Source: Actinomycetota bacterium
Lineage (GTDB): Bacteria > Actinomycetota > Actinomycetes > Actinomycetales > Microbacteriaceae
Direction: 5' to 3'
DNA: 33,009 bases
Assembly (NCBI GenBank): GCA_009703445.1
Contig: WLGA01000001.1
Coordinates: forward strand, 1 to 33,009
A program made the translations under genes and the position numbers. This document shows positions 24,352 through 33,007 of this stretch, piece by piece; position 1 is the first letter of the stretch, and each line of letters begins with the position of its first letter. Under the pieces are notes generated by a model that was not told the DNA's origin, made no database searches, and was given only the letters and a program-made list of their open reading frames with translations.

Positions 24352-24924
24352 TTAAGCTTCTTCTGCTGGAGCGGCAGCTTCTTCAGCTGCCTCTTCGACT
24401 ACTGCTGCTTCTTCAGCTGCTGGAGCCTCTTCGGCAACGGCAACTTCTTCAGCTGCTGGGGCCTCAACGACCTCAACCGCTGCTTCTGCAACTACGTCTT
24501 CTGCTACAACGTCTTCGACAACTGCTGCTTCTTCAGCTGCAGGTGCCTCTTCGACCTTAGGAGCGACCTTGATCTCGGCCTTTGGCACAAGAACAGTCTT
24601 CTTCTTTGAGTCGATTACGTACTCAGCCTTTGCTTCCTTCACCTGGACGGTGTTCTTAGCGTTCTTGTCACCCTTTGACTTCTGGAAGTCACCGGTGAGC
24701 TTTAGAAGAACTGCAACCTGCTCGGTTGGCTGTGCGCCAACGCCAAGCCAGTACTGAGCGCGCTCAGAGTTGATCTCGATGATTGATGGGTTCTCGGTTG
24801 GCACGTAGCGACCGATCTCCTCGATTGCGCGGCCGTCACGCGCGGTGCGTGAGTCAGCTACGACGATGCGGTAGTGAGGTGCACGGATCTTGCCCATGCG
24901 CTTGAGGCGAATTTTTACAGCCAC
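24352..24924 (-). CDS. rpsP: 30S ribosomal protein S16 with long acidic repeat tail
   Basis: 190 residues, about twice the core S16 length. The S16 fold is at 1-80 (VKIRLKRMGKIRAPHYRIVV, ADSRTARDGR, ERAQYWLGVGAQP), followed by a Lys-rich linker (~81-123) and a tail (124-190) of Ala, Glu, Val and Pro with no Lys or Arg. The tail has an exact 13-residue duplication (EEAPAAEEAAVVE at 125-137 and 165-177). Shorter tails are known in actinobacterial S16. GTG start with AGGAG 5 bases upstream. Confidence 0.96.
   Translation of the reverse strand: MAVKIRLKRMGKIRAPHYRIVVADSRTARDGRAIEEIGRYVPTENPSIIEINSERAQYWLGVGAQPTEQVAVLLKLTGDFQKSKGDKNAKNTVQVKEAKAEYVIDSKKKTVLVPKAEIKVAPKVEEAPAAEEAAVVEDVVAEDVVAEAAVEVVEAPAAEEVAVAEEAPAAEEAAVVEEAAEEAAAPAEEA
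24401..24553 (-). repeat. Duplicated segment in the rpsP tail
   Basis: The same 20 bases occur at 24401-24420 and 24521-24540, each followed by a near-identical 13 bases, spaced exactly 120 bases apart and so in frame. It codes the repeated acidic motif of the S16 tail and looks like an expanded low-complexity tract. Confidence 0.8.
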
Positions 24925-25000
24925 GATTGCTCCTGTTTTTCGTAATGGTGCGAACGTTCAACCGTGAGCGTGGGGGCACACTCGGTGAAAAAGCTCTAGG

Positions 25001-25044
25001 GGTTACCGGACACGTTTGGTTAGAGGGTCAAACGTACGGCAACC
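25001..25044 (-). ncRNA. Strong hairpin in the rpsP leader (possible cis-regulatory RNA)
   Basis: On the minus strand, seven pairs (25038-25044 with 25001-25007, including one G-U), a small internal loop, then seven perfect pairs (25029-25035 with 25012-25018) close a 10-base loop. The G-U pair becomes an A-C mismatch on the other strand, which favours a minus-strand RNA. A further 6-bp hairpin (24966-24983) and a GAACGTTC palindrome (24952-24959) follow before rpsP. No known family recognised; a DNA-level operator is also possible. Confidence 0.5.
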
Positions 25045-25072
25045 TCTCTATTCTGCCAGATATTGCCGAGAT

Positions 25073-25109
25073 GCGCTACTCAATAGCGCCGAAATCTCAG
25101 GGGTTTCGG
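25073..25109 (-). terminator. Two adjacent hairpins directly after ffh
   Basis: Minus strand CCGAAA/TTTCGG (25104-25109 with 25089-25094) directly follows the ffh stop and is followed by GCGCTA/TAGCGC (25084-25089 with 25073-25078), sharing one base. There is no U-tract, so this may be an mRNA 3'-end or processing structure rather than a true terminator. Confidence 0.3.
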
Positions 25110-26618
25110 TTAGTTTCCCAAGCCAAAGGCCGAACCGGCTCCGCTTTCGCTCGAACCGGCAGGCTTCCCCCCGGCTAGACGTGCTGCTTCCTCGGCGGCG
25201 CGCTTGGCTGGGTTTCCTGACTTCGAACCCTTCTTGCCCTTGTCCTTGTTCTTGCCCTTGGCGCTTCCGAAACCACCGATTCCCGGCATGTTTGGCATAC
25301 CTGGCATCTGCGGGACTCCGCCCTTTGACAGGGTTTTCATCATCTTGGCAGCCTGCTCGAAGCGATTTACCAACGAATTGACGTCGGTAACCGTCATACC
25401 CGAACCCTTCGCGATTCGAAGACGTCGTGAACCGTTGAGAAGCTTTGGTTGACGGCGTTCGGCAGGGGTCATCGAGCGGATGATTGCTTCGGTTCGATCG
25501 ATTTCCTTCTCGTCGAAGTTTTCTAGCTGCTGGCGCATTTGACCGGCACCCGGCAACATCGCGAGCATGCTCTTCATCGAACCCATTTTGCGCAGTTGCT
25601 GCATCTGATCAAGGAAGTCTTCGAGCGTAAAGGTGTCCTTAGCCAACTTCTCGGCCATAGCGCGAGCTTCGGTCTCATCAAACTGTCGCTGCGTTTGCTC
25701 GATCAGAGTGAGGATGTCACCCATGTCAAGGATGCGGCTCGCCATGCGGTCTGGATAGAACGGCTCGAAGGCATCCATGCCCTCACCATTCGAAGCGAAG
25801 ATGATCGGCTTGCCAGTGACCGAAGCAACTGAAAGGGCGGCACCGCCTCGGGCGTCACCATCGAGCTTTGTCAGAACCGAACCGGTGATTCCAACGCCCT
25901 CATCGAAGGCCTTGGCAACGTTTACGGCGTCTTGACCGACCATTGAGTCGATTACGAAGAGCACTTCATCCGGGTTGACAGCATCGCGAATGTCTTTCGC
26001 CTGCTTCATCAATTCTTCATCGATGCCGAGGCGGCCGGCGGTGTCAACGATGACCACGCTAAACATCTTCTGTTCGGCGTGCTTGATCGAATCCTTGGCT
26101 ACCTTGACTGGGTTGCCAACACCATTTCCAGGCTCGGGTGCGAATACCTGGACACCGACGCGCTCACCAACAACCTGCAGCTGGTTAACCGCGTTCGGGC
26201 GCTGTAAGTCGGCGGCAACAAGAAGCGGAGTGTGCCCCTGATCCTTTAGCCACTTCGAGAGCTTTCCGGCGAGGGTGGTCTTACCGGAACCCTGAAGGCC
26301 GGCCAGCATGATGACGGTCGGCGGCTTCTTGGCGAAGTTGAGCTTGTGCTGTTCGCCACCAAGGATGGTTACCAGCTCTTCGTTCACGATTTGAACTACC
26401 TGCTGAGCAGGGTTTAGGGCTTTAGAAACCTCGTCACCCAAGGCGCGCTCGCGAACGGCCCCGGTGAACGCCTTAACAACATCTAGAGCAACATCGGCCT
26501 CGAGAAGCGCGCGTCGAATCTCGCGAAGCGTCGCGTCGATGTCAGCAGGGCTTAGCTTGCCCTTGCTGCGCAGATTCTTGAACGTTTCGACTAAACGATC
26601 TGAAAGATTGCCAAACAC
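25110..26618 (-). CDS. ffh: Signal recognition particle protein Ffh
   Basis: 502 residues. Binds signal sequences with SRP RNA and delivers ribosomes to FtsY. N domain (1-90), GTPase with GLQGSGKTT (107-115), DTAGR (192-196) and TKLD (250-253), then the Met-rich M domain from ~300 (MGSMKSMLAMLPGAG, RRLRIAKGSG). The tail (~440-502) is Met/Pro/Gly then Lys-rich. GTG start with AGGAG 8 bases upstream. It follows ftsY by 11 bases. Confidence 0.98.
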   Translation of the reverse strand: MFGNLSDRLVETFKNLRSKGKLSPADIDATLREIRRALLEADVALDVVKAFTGAVRERALGDEVSKALNPAQQVVQIVNEELVTILGGEQHKLNFAKKPPTVIMLAGLQGSGKTTLAGKLSKWLKDQGHTPLLVAADLQRPNAVNQLQVVGERVGVQVFAPEPGNGVGNPVKVAKDSIKHAEQKMFSVVIVDTAGRLGIDEELMKQAKDIRDAVNPDEVLFVIDSMVGQDAVNVAKAFDEGVGITGSVLTKLDGDARGGAALSVASVTGKPIIFASNGEGMDAFEPFYPDRMASRILDMGDILTLIEQTQRQFDETEARAMAEKLAKDTFTLEDFLDQMQQLRKMGSMKSMLAMLPGAGQMRQQLENFDEKEIDRTEAIIRSMTPAERRQPKLLNGSRRLRIAKGSGMTVTDVNSLVNRFEQAAKMMKTLSKGGVPQMPGMPNMPGIGGFGSAKGKNKDKGKKGSKSGNPAKRAAEEAARLAGGKPAGSSESGAGSAFGLGN

Positions 26619-26629
26619 TGTGGTTGCTC

Positions 26630-27808
26630 CTAACTCACGAGCCCGCGAGCGAACTCGGTTGCGTCAAAGAACGCAAAATCATTTATACCTTCGCCAACAC
26701 CAACAAGCTTCACTGGGATGCCCAATTCACGCTGAATCGAGTAGACGATTCCGCCCTTGGCAGTGCCGTCTAGCTTGGTCAGAACTACACCGGTAACGTT
26801 TGCAATCTCGGCAAAGGCCTTCGCCTGAGACATGCCGTTCTGGCCGGTGGTTGCGTCTAGAACCAGCAACACCTCACTGATTTTCGCCTGCTTCTCAATC
26901 ACGCGGCGGATCTTGTCGAGCTCACCCATGAGGTCAGTCTTATTTTGCAGGCGCCCAGCGGTGTCAATAATCACGATGTCGGCGTCATCCTTGATTGCTG
27001 CTTCGACAGCCTCGAAAGCCACGGATGCAGGATCTTGACCCTCGGTCTTTGGGCGAATCAAAGTTGCCCCGGCGCGGTCAGCCCAGGTCGCAACCTGCTC
27101 AACTGCTGCAGCTCGGAAGGTGTCGGCGGCACCGATAAACACCTTCCACTCCCCTTCGCTAAGCCAGTTAGCCAGTTTGCCGATGGTCGTGGTTTTGCCC
27201 ACACCATTCACGCCAACGACCAAGAACACGTATGGGAGTTTGCCATCGCTTAGGTTCAGAGCCTTGTCGTCGCGCTCTAGATTCTCAGCGATTACGGCCG
27301 CCAGAATGTCCTTCAGGTCTTGCTCTGACGTTGCGCCCGACTTCTTGGCTCGATCCTTCACCGATTCGACAATTGCCATGGATGCGTCGATGCCGAAGTC
27401 GGCTTGGATCAGGATGTCTTCGAGTTCGTCTAGGTTCTCTGGGTTGAACTTAACGCGGCTAAACAGCGACCGGATGCCCTTTTTGGCGCTGCGCTTCGGC
27501 AATTCAACGGCAACCAGTTCCGGCTCAGGCTCTGGCTCAGGCTCAGTAGCTGGTTCCGGCTCGGGGGCAGATTCTGGCTCTGGCTCTGGGGTCGGTTCAA
27601 GCTCCGGGGTCTGGTCAGGTTCTTCGTGGGACGGAATGGATTCCGCGGCGACATATGCGGCCTCAGCCGCATCGGCGACAAGGGATTCATTCGTCTCATT
27701 GACTTCTGGGAGTTCGACTACAGGCGCCTCAACGACCTCTGGCACCTCAACCACAGGCGCTTCAACCTCAGCTGTGCGCTTCTTCTTCCAAAACAGGAAC
27801 CCGGCCAC
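26630..27808 (-). CDS. ftsY: SRP receptor FtsY
   Basis: 392 residues. Membrane-associated GTPase that docks SRP. A short amphipathic head (GFLFWKKKRT) leads into a long acidic A region with Pro-Glu-Val and Pro-Glu repeats (12-104), then the N domain and GTPase with GVNGVGKTTT (199-208), DTAGR (282-286) and TKLD (344-347). The head and acidic region suggest lipid binding without a membrane helix. GTG start 2 bases after the smc stop. Confidence 0.98.
   Translation of the reverse strand: MAGFLFWKKKRTAEVEAPVVEVPEVVEAPVVELPEVNETNESLVADAAEAAYVAAESIPSHEEPDQTPELEPTPEPEPESAPEPEPATEPEPEPEPELVAVELPKRSAKKGIRSLFSRVKFNPENLDELEDILIQADFGIDASMAIVESVKDRAKKSGATSEQDLKDILAAVIAENLERDDKALNLSDGKLPYVFLVVGVNGVGKTTTIGKLANWLSEGEWKVFIGAADTFRAAAVEQVATWADRAGATLIRPKTEGQDPASVAFEAVEAAIKDDADIVIIDTAGRLQNKTDLMGELDKIRRVIEKQAKISEVLLVLDATTGQNGMSQAKAFAEIANVTGVVLTKLDGTAKGGIVYSIQRELGIPVKLVGVGEGINDFAFFDATEFARGLVS
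27515..27604 (-). repeat. Pro-Glu repeat tract in ftsY
   Basis: About 30 codons of degenerate six-base repeats (GAGCCT/GAGCCA type on the coding strand) encode alternating Glu-Pro at FtsY residues 69-98. A low-complexity linker prone to length change. Confidence 0.75.
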
Positions 27809-27810
27809 GA

Positions 27811-30800
27811 CTAACCCTTGTCCAGCAAGCGTTGACCAACCACAGCCGAGACGCCATCCTGGCGCATTGAGACGCCGTATAGGGCGTCCGCAATCTCCAT
27901 GGTGCGCTTCTGGTGGGTAATGATGATCAGCTGCGAGCTTGAGCGCAGGTCTTCAAAAATCTTGAGCAGGCGGCCAAGGTTTGCATCGTCGAGGGCCGCC
28001 TCAACCTCATCCATGACATAGAACGGCGATGGGCGCGCCTTGAAGATGGCAACCATAAGTGCAACGGCTGCCAGCGAACGCTCACCACCCGAAAGCAATG
28101 AGAGACGCTCGATGCGCTTACCGGCTGGCTTTACGGTGACCTCTAGGCCGGTGGTGAGCATGTCATCCGGGTTGGTCAAGAAAATCGAGCCGGTTCCGCC
28201 TGGGAAGAGTGTTGGGAATACCGTTTCGAAAGCCTTGCGAGTGTCTTCGAATGCGTCCGCGAAGATGGTCTGCATCTTTGCATCTAACTCGTCGATGATC
28301 TGGAGCAGGTCCTTGCGGGTCTGGGTCAGGTCGGCTAGTTGCTCGGTCAGGAACTTGTGACGCTGCTCGAGAGCCGCAAATTCTTCGAGGGCCAGCGGGT
28401 TTACCTTGCCGAGGCGCTCGAATAGTCGCTCCGATTCACGCAAACGCTTGGTTTGCTCTTCACGGTTGAACTCTTCATCTGGCGCGTATTCGGCTAGCAA
28501 GACATTTTGCTCTAGGCCAAGTTCGTCATTCGCACGTGACACAAGGTTTGCCAGGTTGAGGCGCTTCTCGTGGTTGTTCATTTCGAAGTCGTGCACGCTC
28601 TGGGTGAGGGTGGCAAGCTTCATCTGAATTTCGGCAGTTTCACCGCGAAGTCGAACCAGTTCTTGGTTCTGATGCGCGCGTGCGGCCTCTAGCTCGTGCA
28701 GACGAACCTTGGCTTGTGATGCGCTCTCGGCTACTGCATTCATAAGAATCGGCAGCGCTTCAAGCACTCGACGTGCACTTGCTAGTTGTTTGGCCTGCGC
28801 TGCGGCTGCGATTTTGGCTTTTTCGATGGCCTCTTGAGCTTCTGAAATCTGCTCGCGCAGACCCTTTGCGCGATCGGCTTCAACACGAACACGTTCAACG
28901 GCAGCACCGAGGTCAACGCGCATCTCGAGCTCTCGCTGACGCTCTTGTTCTAGATTCTCCGAGAGAGTCTGGCGGTTTGCCAGGTCTAGCGCCGGTCGCT
29001 CCTGCGAGGCAAATTTGTCGTGAGCAGCAACGGCTTCGGCGAGCGCCTCTTCTGCGACAGCAATCGAAGCCACGGCCTGTTCTGCAACGCGCGATAGACG
29101 GTCGACTTCGGCATCCGAAGCTTCAACCTGAACGCGCAGGCGGCCCAACTTCTCAGCATTTGCAGCCAAGGTTGCGTCGTGCTGGTTGAGAGTGGCTAGC
29201 GCATCTTTGGCAGAGTTCTTGGCTGCTTCCTCGGTTGATCTGGCCTGGGCCAGCTCACCCTTGAGGTCATCAATCTGCTTTGAGACCTTAGCCAGCTTGG
29301 CTTCGGCACCATCACGCTCAGCCACTAGCTCAAGCTTCGAAGGCTTGTTGGCAGAGCCACCACGGATGATGGACTCGGTTAAGACGTCTCCATCCAAGGT
29401 GATCAAAACGAGTTTTAGCGCGCCCTTATCGGCCTTATAGAGAGAACGGGCCGCTTCTAGGTCATCAACGATTACGACATCGGCTAGCAAGGCGAGTACG
29501 CCGGATGGAGCCTCGACAACCTCTGCTGCTGGGCGAGCGCCGGCTACCGACGGGAGTGACCCCGCCTTACCCTTTGCGTCGACATCAGCGACAATCAGTT
29601 CGACGCGACCACCGTCGGCCTTCTTCAGGTGTTCGATAGCGGCCAAACCGTCTTCGCGAGAATCTGCCACCAGCGCATCGGCCAACGGGCCAAGGGCTGC
29701 CGCAATCGCGGTCTCGAAACCGTTTTGAATCTTCATGTGGCTAGCAACTAGCCCTCGGATGCCGCGCAACCCAGCCGCGGATAGCTCGGATGCACCATCC
29801 TTCTGTTCAAGCATTAGGTTCAGCGCAGAACGCTTCGCCGACAGTGAGTCACGCTCTCGCTCAGCACCGTGCAACTCATCGCGAACCGATTCAATCTTGG
29901 CGGCGGCTTCAGATACGGCTTTCTGAGCTGCTTCATAGCGAGCCTCAAGGCCGTTATCGGCATCCTTGGCGCCTGAATCAGACTGCAACTGAGCGTCTAG
30001 TGCTTCATACTCCGCCTGGCGAGCCGCCCGACGCTCCTGAGCCTCGGCTAACGCACTCTGGTGACGAGCTACCTCGTCACGCTTGCTTGCCAATCGAGAT
30101 TCGGCAACGGCGGCCTCATTGGCCAGACGCGACTTGTCTAGGTCAAACTTTGAAATCAGGGCGTTCTGTTCGGCGACCTCGTTGTCGAACTTCTCGAGCA
30201 CATCACGGGCTTCACTGCGAGCCAGTTCGGCTTGGTGCAACCCGGCCTTGAGTGCCTCAACTGCCAACGCCAGGTCTGCACCGGATTTCTCGGCTGCTAC
30301 GGCCTCGGCCTCAAGTGCACTCGGGTCAATTTGTGCGCCGGCAACGTCTGCCTGCGAACCGAGCAAAGCAACTCGCTGGTTGGCGATTGAGAGCAGCGAA
30401 CGCAGGCGCTCAGCCAATGAATCGAACTGGTATGAAAGGTTGCGCGCGGTATCTAGTTCGGTTGAAACCTGAGCCGCTTCGAGGTGACCCAAACGGGCCG
30501 TGTTCTCGGTTAGGAGCGTCTGAAGAATATTGCGCTCGCCTCTGCGATCGGCCTCGCTCTTGGCTGTTTCTTCAAGAGCCTTGTGCAGGTCGATGATATC
30601 TGCAGCCAGGATGCGCGCCTTAGCGTCGCGAACGGTAGCGGCGATGCCCTGTGCCTCGCGTGCCACCTCGGCCTGCTGACCAAGTGGTTTCAACTGACGA
30701 CGAACTTCGCCCGCCAAATCGTTCAGGCGGGTCAGGTTTGCCTGCATCGCCTCGAGCTTGCGTTGAGTCTTCTCCTTGCGGCGGCGGTGCTTCAAGATTC

Positions 30801-31296
30801 CGGCGGCCTCTTCGATGAAACCACGGCGTTCCTCAGGCGTAGCGCGCAAGACGCTATCCAGCTGACCCTGTCCGACGATTACGTGCATCTCGCGACCGAG
30901 ACCCGAGTCGCTCAAGAGTTCTTGGACATCCAGTAGGCGGCAAGCATCGCCGTTGATTGCATACTCACTGCCACCGTTGCGGAAAAGCGTGCGAGAAATA
31001 GTGACTTCGGTGTAGTCAATCGGCAGGGCACCATCCGTGTTGTCGATGGTGAGGATGACCTCGGCTCGACCCAGAGGACCCTTGGTTGAGGTTCCGGCAA
31101 AGATGACGTCTTCCATCTTGCCGCCGCGAAGACTCTTCGCACCCTGCTCACCCATTACCCAGGCGAGGGCGTCTACAACGTTTGACTTGCCCGAACCGTT
31201 TGGCCCGACAACTGCGGTAACACCTGGCTCGAACGCAAAGGTGGTCGGCTGAGCAAATGACTTAAATCCCTTGAGGGTGAGGCTCTTTAGATACAA
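27811..31296 (-). CDS. smc: Chromosome segregation ATPase SMC
   Basis: 1161 residues, full length. Forms the condensin-like ring with ScpA/ScpB. ABC head half with Walker A GPNGSGKSN (31-39), coiled coil, hinge around 500-650 (RGLVASHMKIQNGFETAI, IRGGSANKPS), returning coiled coil, then the C-terminal head with LSGGE (1068-1072) and Walker B FYVMDE (near 1092-1097). The start is TTG at 31296 with GGGGAG about 9 bases upstream; MYLKSLTLKGFKSF is the standard SMC start. First gene of the smc-ftsY-ffh set. Confidence 0.98.
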   Translation of the reverse strand: MYLKSLTLKGFKSFAQPTTFAFEPGVTAVVGPNGSGKSNVVDALAWVMGEQGAKSLRGGKMEDVIFAGTSTKGPLGRAEVILTIDNTDGALPIDYTEVTISRTLFRNGGSEYAINGDACRLLDVQELLSDSGLGREMHVIVGQGQLDSVLRATPEERRGFIEEAAGILKHRRRKEKTQRKLEAMQANLTRLNDLAGEVRRQLKPLGQQAEVAREAQGIAATVRDAKARILAADIIDLHKALEETAKSEADRRGERNILQTLLTENTARLGHLEAAQVSTELDTARNLSYQFDSLAERLRSLLSIANQRVALLGSQADVAGAQIDPSALEAEAVAAEKSGADLALAVEALKAGLHQAELARSEARDVLEKFDNEVAEQNALISKFDLDKSRLANEAAVAESRLASKRDEVARHQSALAEAQERRAARQAEYEALDAQLQSDSGAKDADNGLEARYEAAQKAVSEAAAKIESVRDELHGAERERDSLSAKRSALNLMLEQKDGASELSAAGLRGIRGLVASHMKIQNGFETAIAAALGPLADALVADSREDGLAAIEHLKKADGGRVELIVADVDAKGKAGSLPSVAGARPAAEVVEAPSGVLALLADVVIVDDLEAARSLYKADKGALKLVLITLDGDVLTESIIRGGSANKPSKLELVAERDGAEAKLAKVSKQIDDLKGELAQARSTEEAAKNSAKDALATLNQHDATLAANAEKLGRLRVQVEASDAEVDRLSRVAEQAVASIAVAEEALAEAVAAHDKFASQERPALDLANRQTLSENLEQERQRELEMRVDLGAAVERVRVEADRAKGLREQISEAQEAIEKAKIAAAAQAKQLASARRVLEALPILMNAVAESASQAKVRLHELEAARAHQNQELVRLRGETAEIQMKLATLTQSVHDFEMNNHEKRLNLANLVSRANDELGLEQNVLLAEYAPDEEFNREEQTKRLRESERLFERLGKVNPLALEEFAALEQRHKFLTEQLADLTQTRKDLLQIIDELDAKMQTIFADAFEDTRKAFETVFPTLFPGGTGSIFLTNPDDMLTTGLEVTVKPAGKRIERLSLLSGGERSLAAVALMVAIFKARPSPFYVMDEVEAALDDANLGRLLKIFEDLRSSSQLIIITHQKRTMEIADALYGVSMRQDGVSAVVGQRLLDKG

Positions 31297-31365
31297 GCTG
31301 AGTCACTCCCCTTAGGCTGCATCGACGATGGTGCGCCGGAAATGCGCAGTACTCAAAATTACCGC

Positions 31366-31394
31366 ATTATGATGGCGGTTTTCGCCAATGGAAG
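31366..31394 (-). promoter_or_regulatory. smc: Possible smc promoter
   Basis: Minus strand CATAAT (31366-31371), five of six to the -10 consensus, with a weak CTTCCA at the -35 position after 17 bases. A 5-bp hairpin (TGGCG/CGCCA, 31373-31387) lies in the spacer. Confidence 0.28.
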
Positions 31395-31397
31395 GGG

Positions 31398-32351
31398 TTA
31401 GCCCTTGAGTTTTTGACACTTCGGGCAGAAGTGAGATCCGCGGTTCATCCAGTTTTCTCTTTTGATCTGAGTTCCGCAGCGTTTGCAAGGAATTCCGGTC
31501 ATGCCGTATGCGTTCAAAGAGACCGCAAAATAGCCAGATTCACCGTTGACGTTCTTGTATTGTTCGTCGAAACTCGTGCCACCCTCGGTGACCGCCTTAG
31601 CCAAAATCTCGCGAACGTGCTGCAAGAGCTCCTTAGCCTTTGGCCCGGTGAGAGAAGCTGCCGGCTGGTCGTAGTGCAACTGCGAACGCCAAAGGGCTTC
31701 GTCGGCGTAGATATTGCCAATCCCGCTCAGGGTTTGCTGATCCAGCAACACCCGTTTGATGCCCGAATTCTTCTTCTTCAACTTGGCAATCACAAACTTC
31801 TCGTCGAAGTCTTCATCCAGTGGGTCGCGCATGATATGAGCTGCTGAGGCTGGGATGAGGTTCCGCCACCAAGTCGATTCGCCATCGGAAGAAACCCCAA
31901 GGCCGTTACTGAATCCGCCTGGCAACCCATCCGGGGTTGGCACCAAGTCGTCGATCGCAAGGGACCCGAACAGGCGCTGGTCGATAAAGCGCATTTCGAC
32001 TTTTTCGCCATCTTCTGAAATCGCATGGATGACAACGCGCGTTAGCTTGTCTTCGGTGAATCCTGGGGTTCGAAGCAGCATCTGCCCGCTCATACCGAGG
32101 TGGCCAACCATGGCAAGTTTGTGCCCCGGGTTGCGGCCTGCCGGAAGCTCTAGCGGCATCCAGAGAAACTTGCCTCGTCTCACGACTGCCAGAATTTTGG
32201 CGCCCACCATGGTCGCGATGAAGTCTTCCACCCCGCCGATGTGGCGTTTGAACGAACGGGCATCGAGAACATCGATGGCGGTAACGGTTGCGTTGGTAAG
32301 CGCCGGAGCCAAACCGGCTCGAACGGTTTCAACCTCAGGTAACTCTGGCAT
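31398..32351 (-). CDS. mutM: Formamidopyrimidine-DNA glycosylase
   Basis: 317 residues. Removes 8-oxoguanine and formamidopyrimidines, nicking by beta,delta-elimination. Seen: MPELPEVETV (catalytic Pro2, Glu3), RRGKFLW with Lys61, MVGHLGMSGQ, LLDQQTLSGIGNIYADE, and a C-terminal zinc finger CKRCG...CPKCQ (C-x2-C-x16-C-x2-C) with the DNA-binding Arg in NRGSHF. About 30 residues longer than E. coli MutM, in a middle insert. The start overlaps the rnc stop (TAATG). Confidence 0.96.
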   Translation of the reverse strand: MPELPEVETVRAGLAPALTNATVTAIDVLDARSFKRHIGGVEDFIATMVGAKILAVVRRGKFLWMPLELPAGRNPGHKLAMVGHLGMSGQMLLRTPGFTEDKLTRVVIHAISEDGEKVEMRFIDQRLFGSLAIDDLVPTPDGLPGGFSNGLGVSSDGESTWWRNLIPASAAHIMRDPLDEDFDEKFVIAKLKKKNSGIKRVLLDQQTLSGIGNIYADEALWRSQLHYDQPAASLTGPKAKELLQHVREILAKAVTEGGTSFDEQYKNVNGESGYFAVSLNAYGMTGIPCKRCGTQIKRENWMNRGSHFCPKCQKLKG

Positions 32352-33007
32352 TACTTTGACTTTTTAGGCTTTGGCAGCTTCGCGAGTGCGTCGATTGCTG
32401 CCTGAGTTTCGGCAAGCTTCTTGCTGCGACCTTGGCCGGATCCAAGGACCTTGCCATCGATACTCACGGTTGCAAAGAATGTGCGGTCGTGATCTGGACC
32501 CTCATGGGTGGTGACGTATTCGGGGGCCGGCTTCGATTGCGCCTGCGCTATCTCACCGAGAGTAGTTTTTGGATCACTGTTGGCGCGAAGTGAATCGGTG
32601 TCTTCAAGCAGCGGAAAGACCAACTTGCGAATGATGCCCTCGGCTGCCTCTAAACCCTTTGACACGTATGCTGCGCCGAGAATGGCTTCGAACGCGTCGG
32701 CGAGAAGGTTTGGCTTTTCACGGCCACCAGTCTGGTCTTCACCCTTGCCCAGGCGAAGAAACTCACCGAGCCCGATCGAGGTGGCTACCTGCGAAAGCGC
32801 GGTTGCCGAAACGACTGCGTTCTTCACCTTGGTTAGCTCGCCCTCAGGAAGGTCGGTGAGCAGATCGTGAATATGTGCAGTTACAACAAAACCCAACACC
32901 GAGTCCCCGAGAAACTCGAGGCGTTCGTTGTTGGGTGTGTTGCCATTCTCATACGCGTATGAGCGATGGGTAAGTGCGAGTTCGAGCAGCTGTGGCTCGA
33001 TGTCAAC
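32351..33007 (-). CDS. rnc: Ribonuclease III (5' partial)
   Basis: Cleaves double-stranded RNA in rRNA maturation. 218 residues lie in the window; the start is beyond the right edge, with probably only 10-20 codons missing. The frame reads through LALTHRSYAYENG and the signature NERLEFLGDS (near 32918-32947), then NLLADAFEAILGAAYVSKG with the second acidic metal ligand, and a C-terminal dsRNA-binding domain (~TLGEIAQAQ to AAIDALAKL). A TTG inside the signature region is not the start. Coupled to mutM. Confidence 0.96.
   Translation of the reverse strand, partial: VDIEPQLLELALTHRSYAYENGNTPNNERLEFLGDSVLGFVVTAHIHDLLTDLPEGELTKVKNAVVSATALSQVATSIGLGEFLRLGKGEDQTGGREKPNLLADAFEAILGAAYVSKGLEAAEGIIRKLVFPLLEDTDSLRANSDPKTTLGEIAQAQSKPAPEYVTTHEGPDHDRTFFATVSIDGKVLGSGQGRSKKLAETQAAIDALAKLPKPKKSK

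Noticed and set aside
27120..27920. 266-codon plus-strand open frame opposite ftsY
   Set aside because: Its Ser/Gly repeats are the reverse of the FtsY Glu-Pro tract; no independent protein features.
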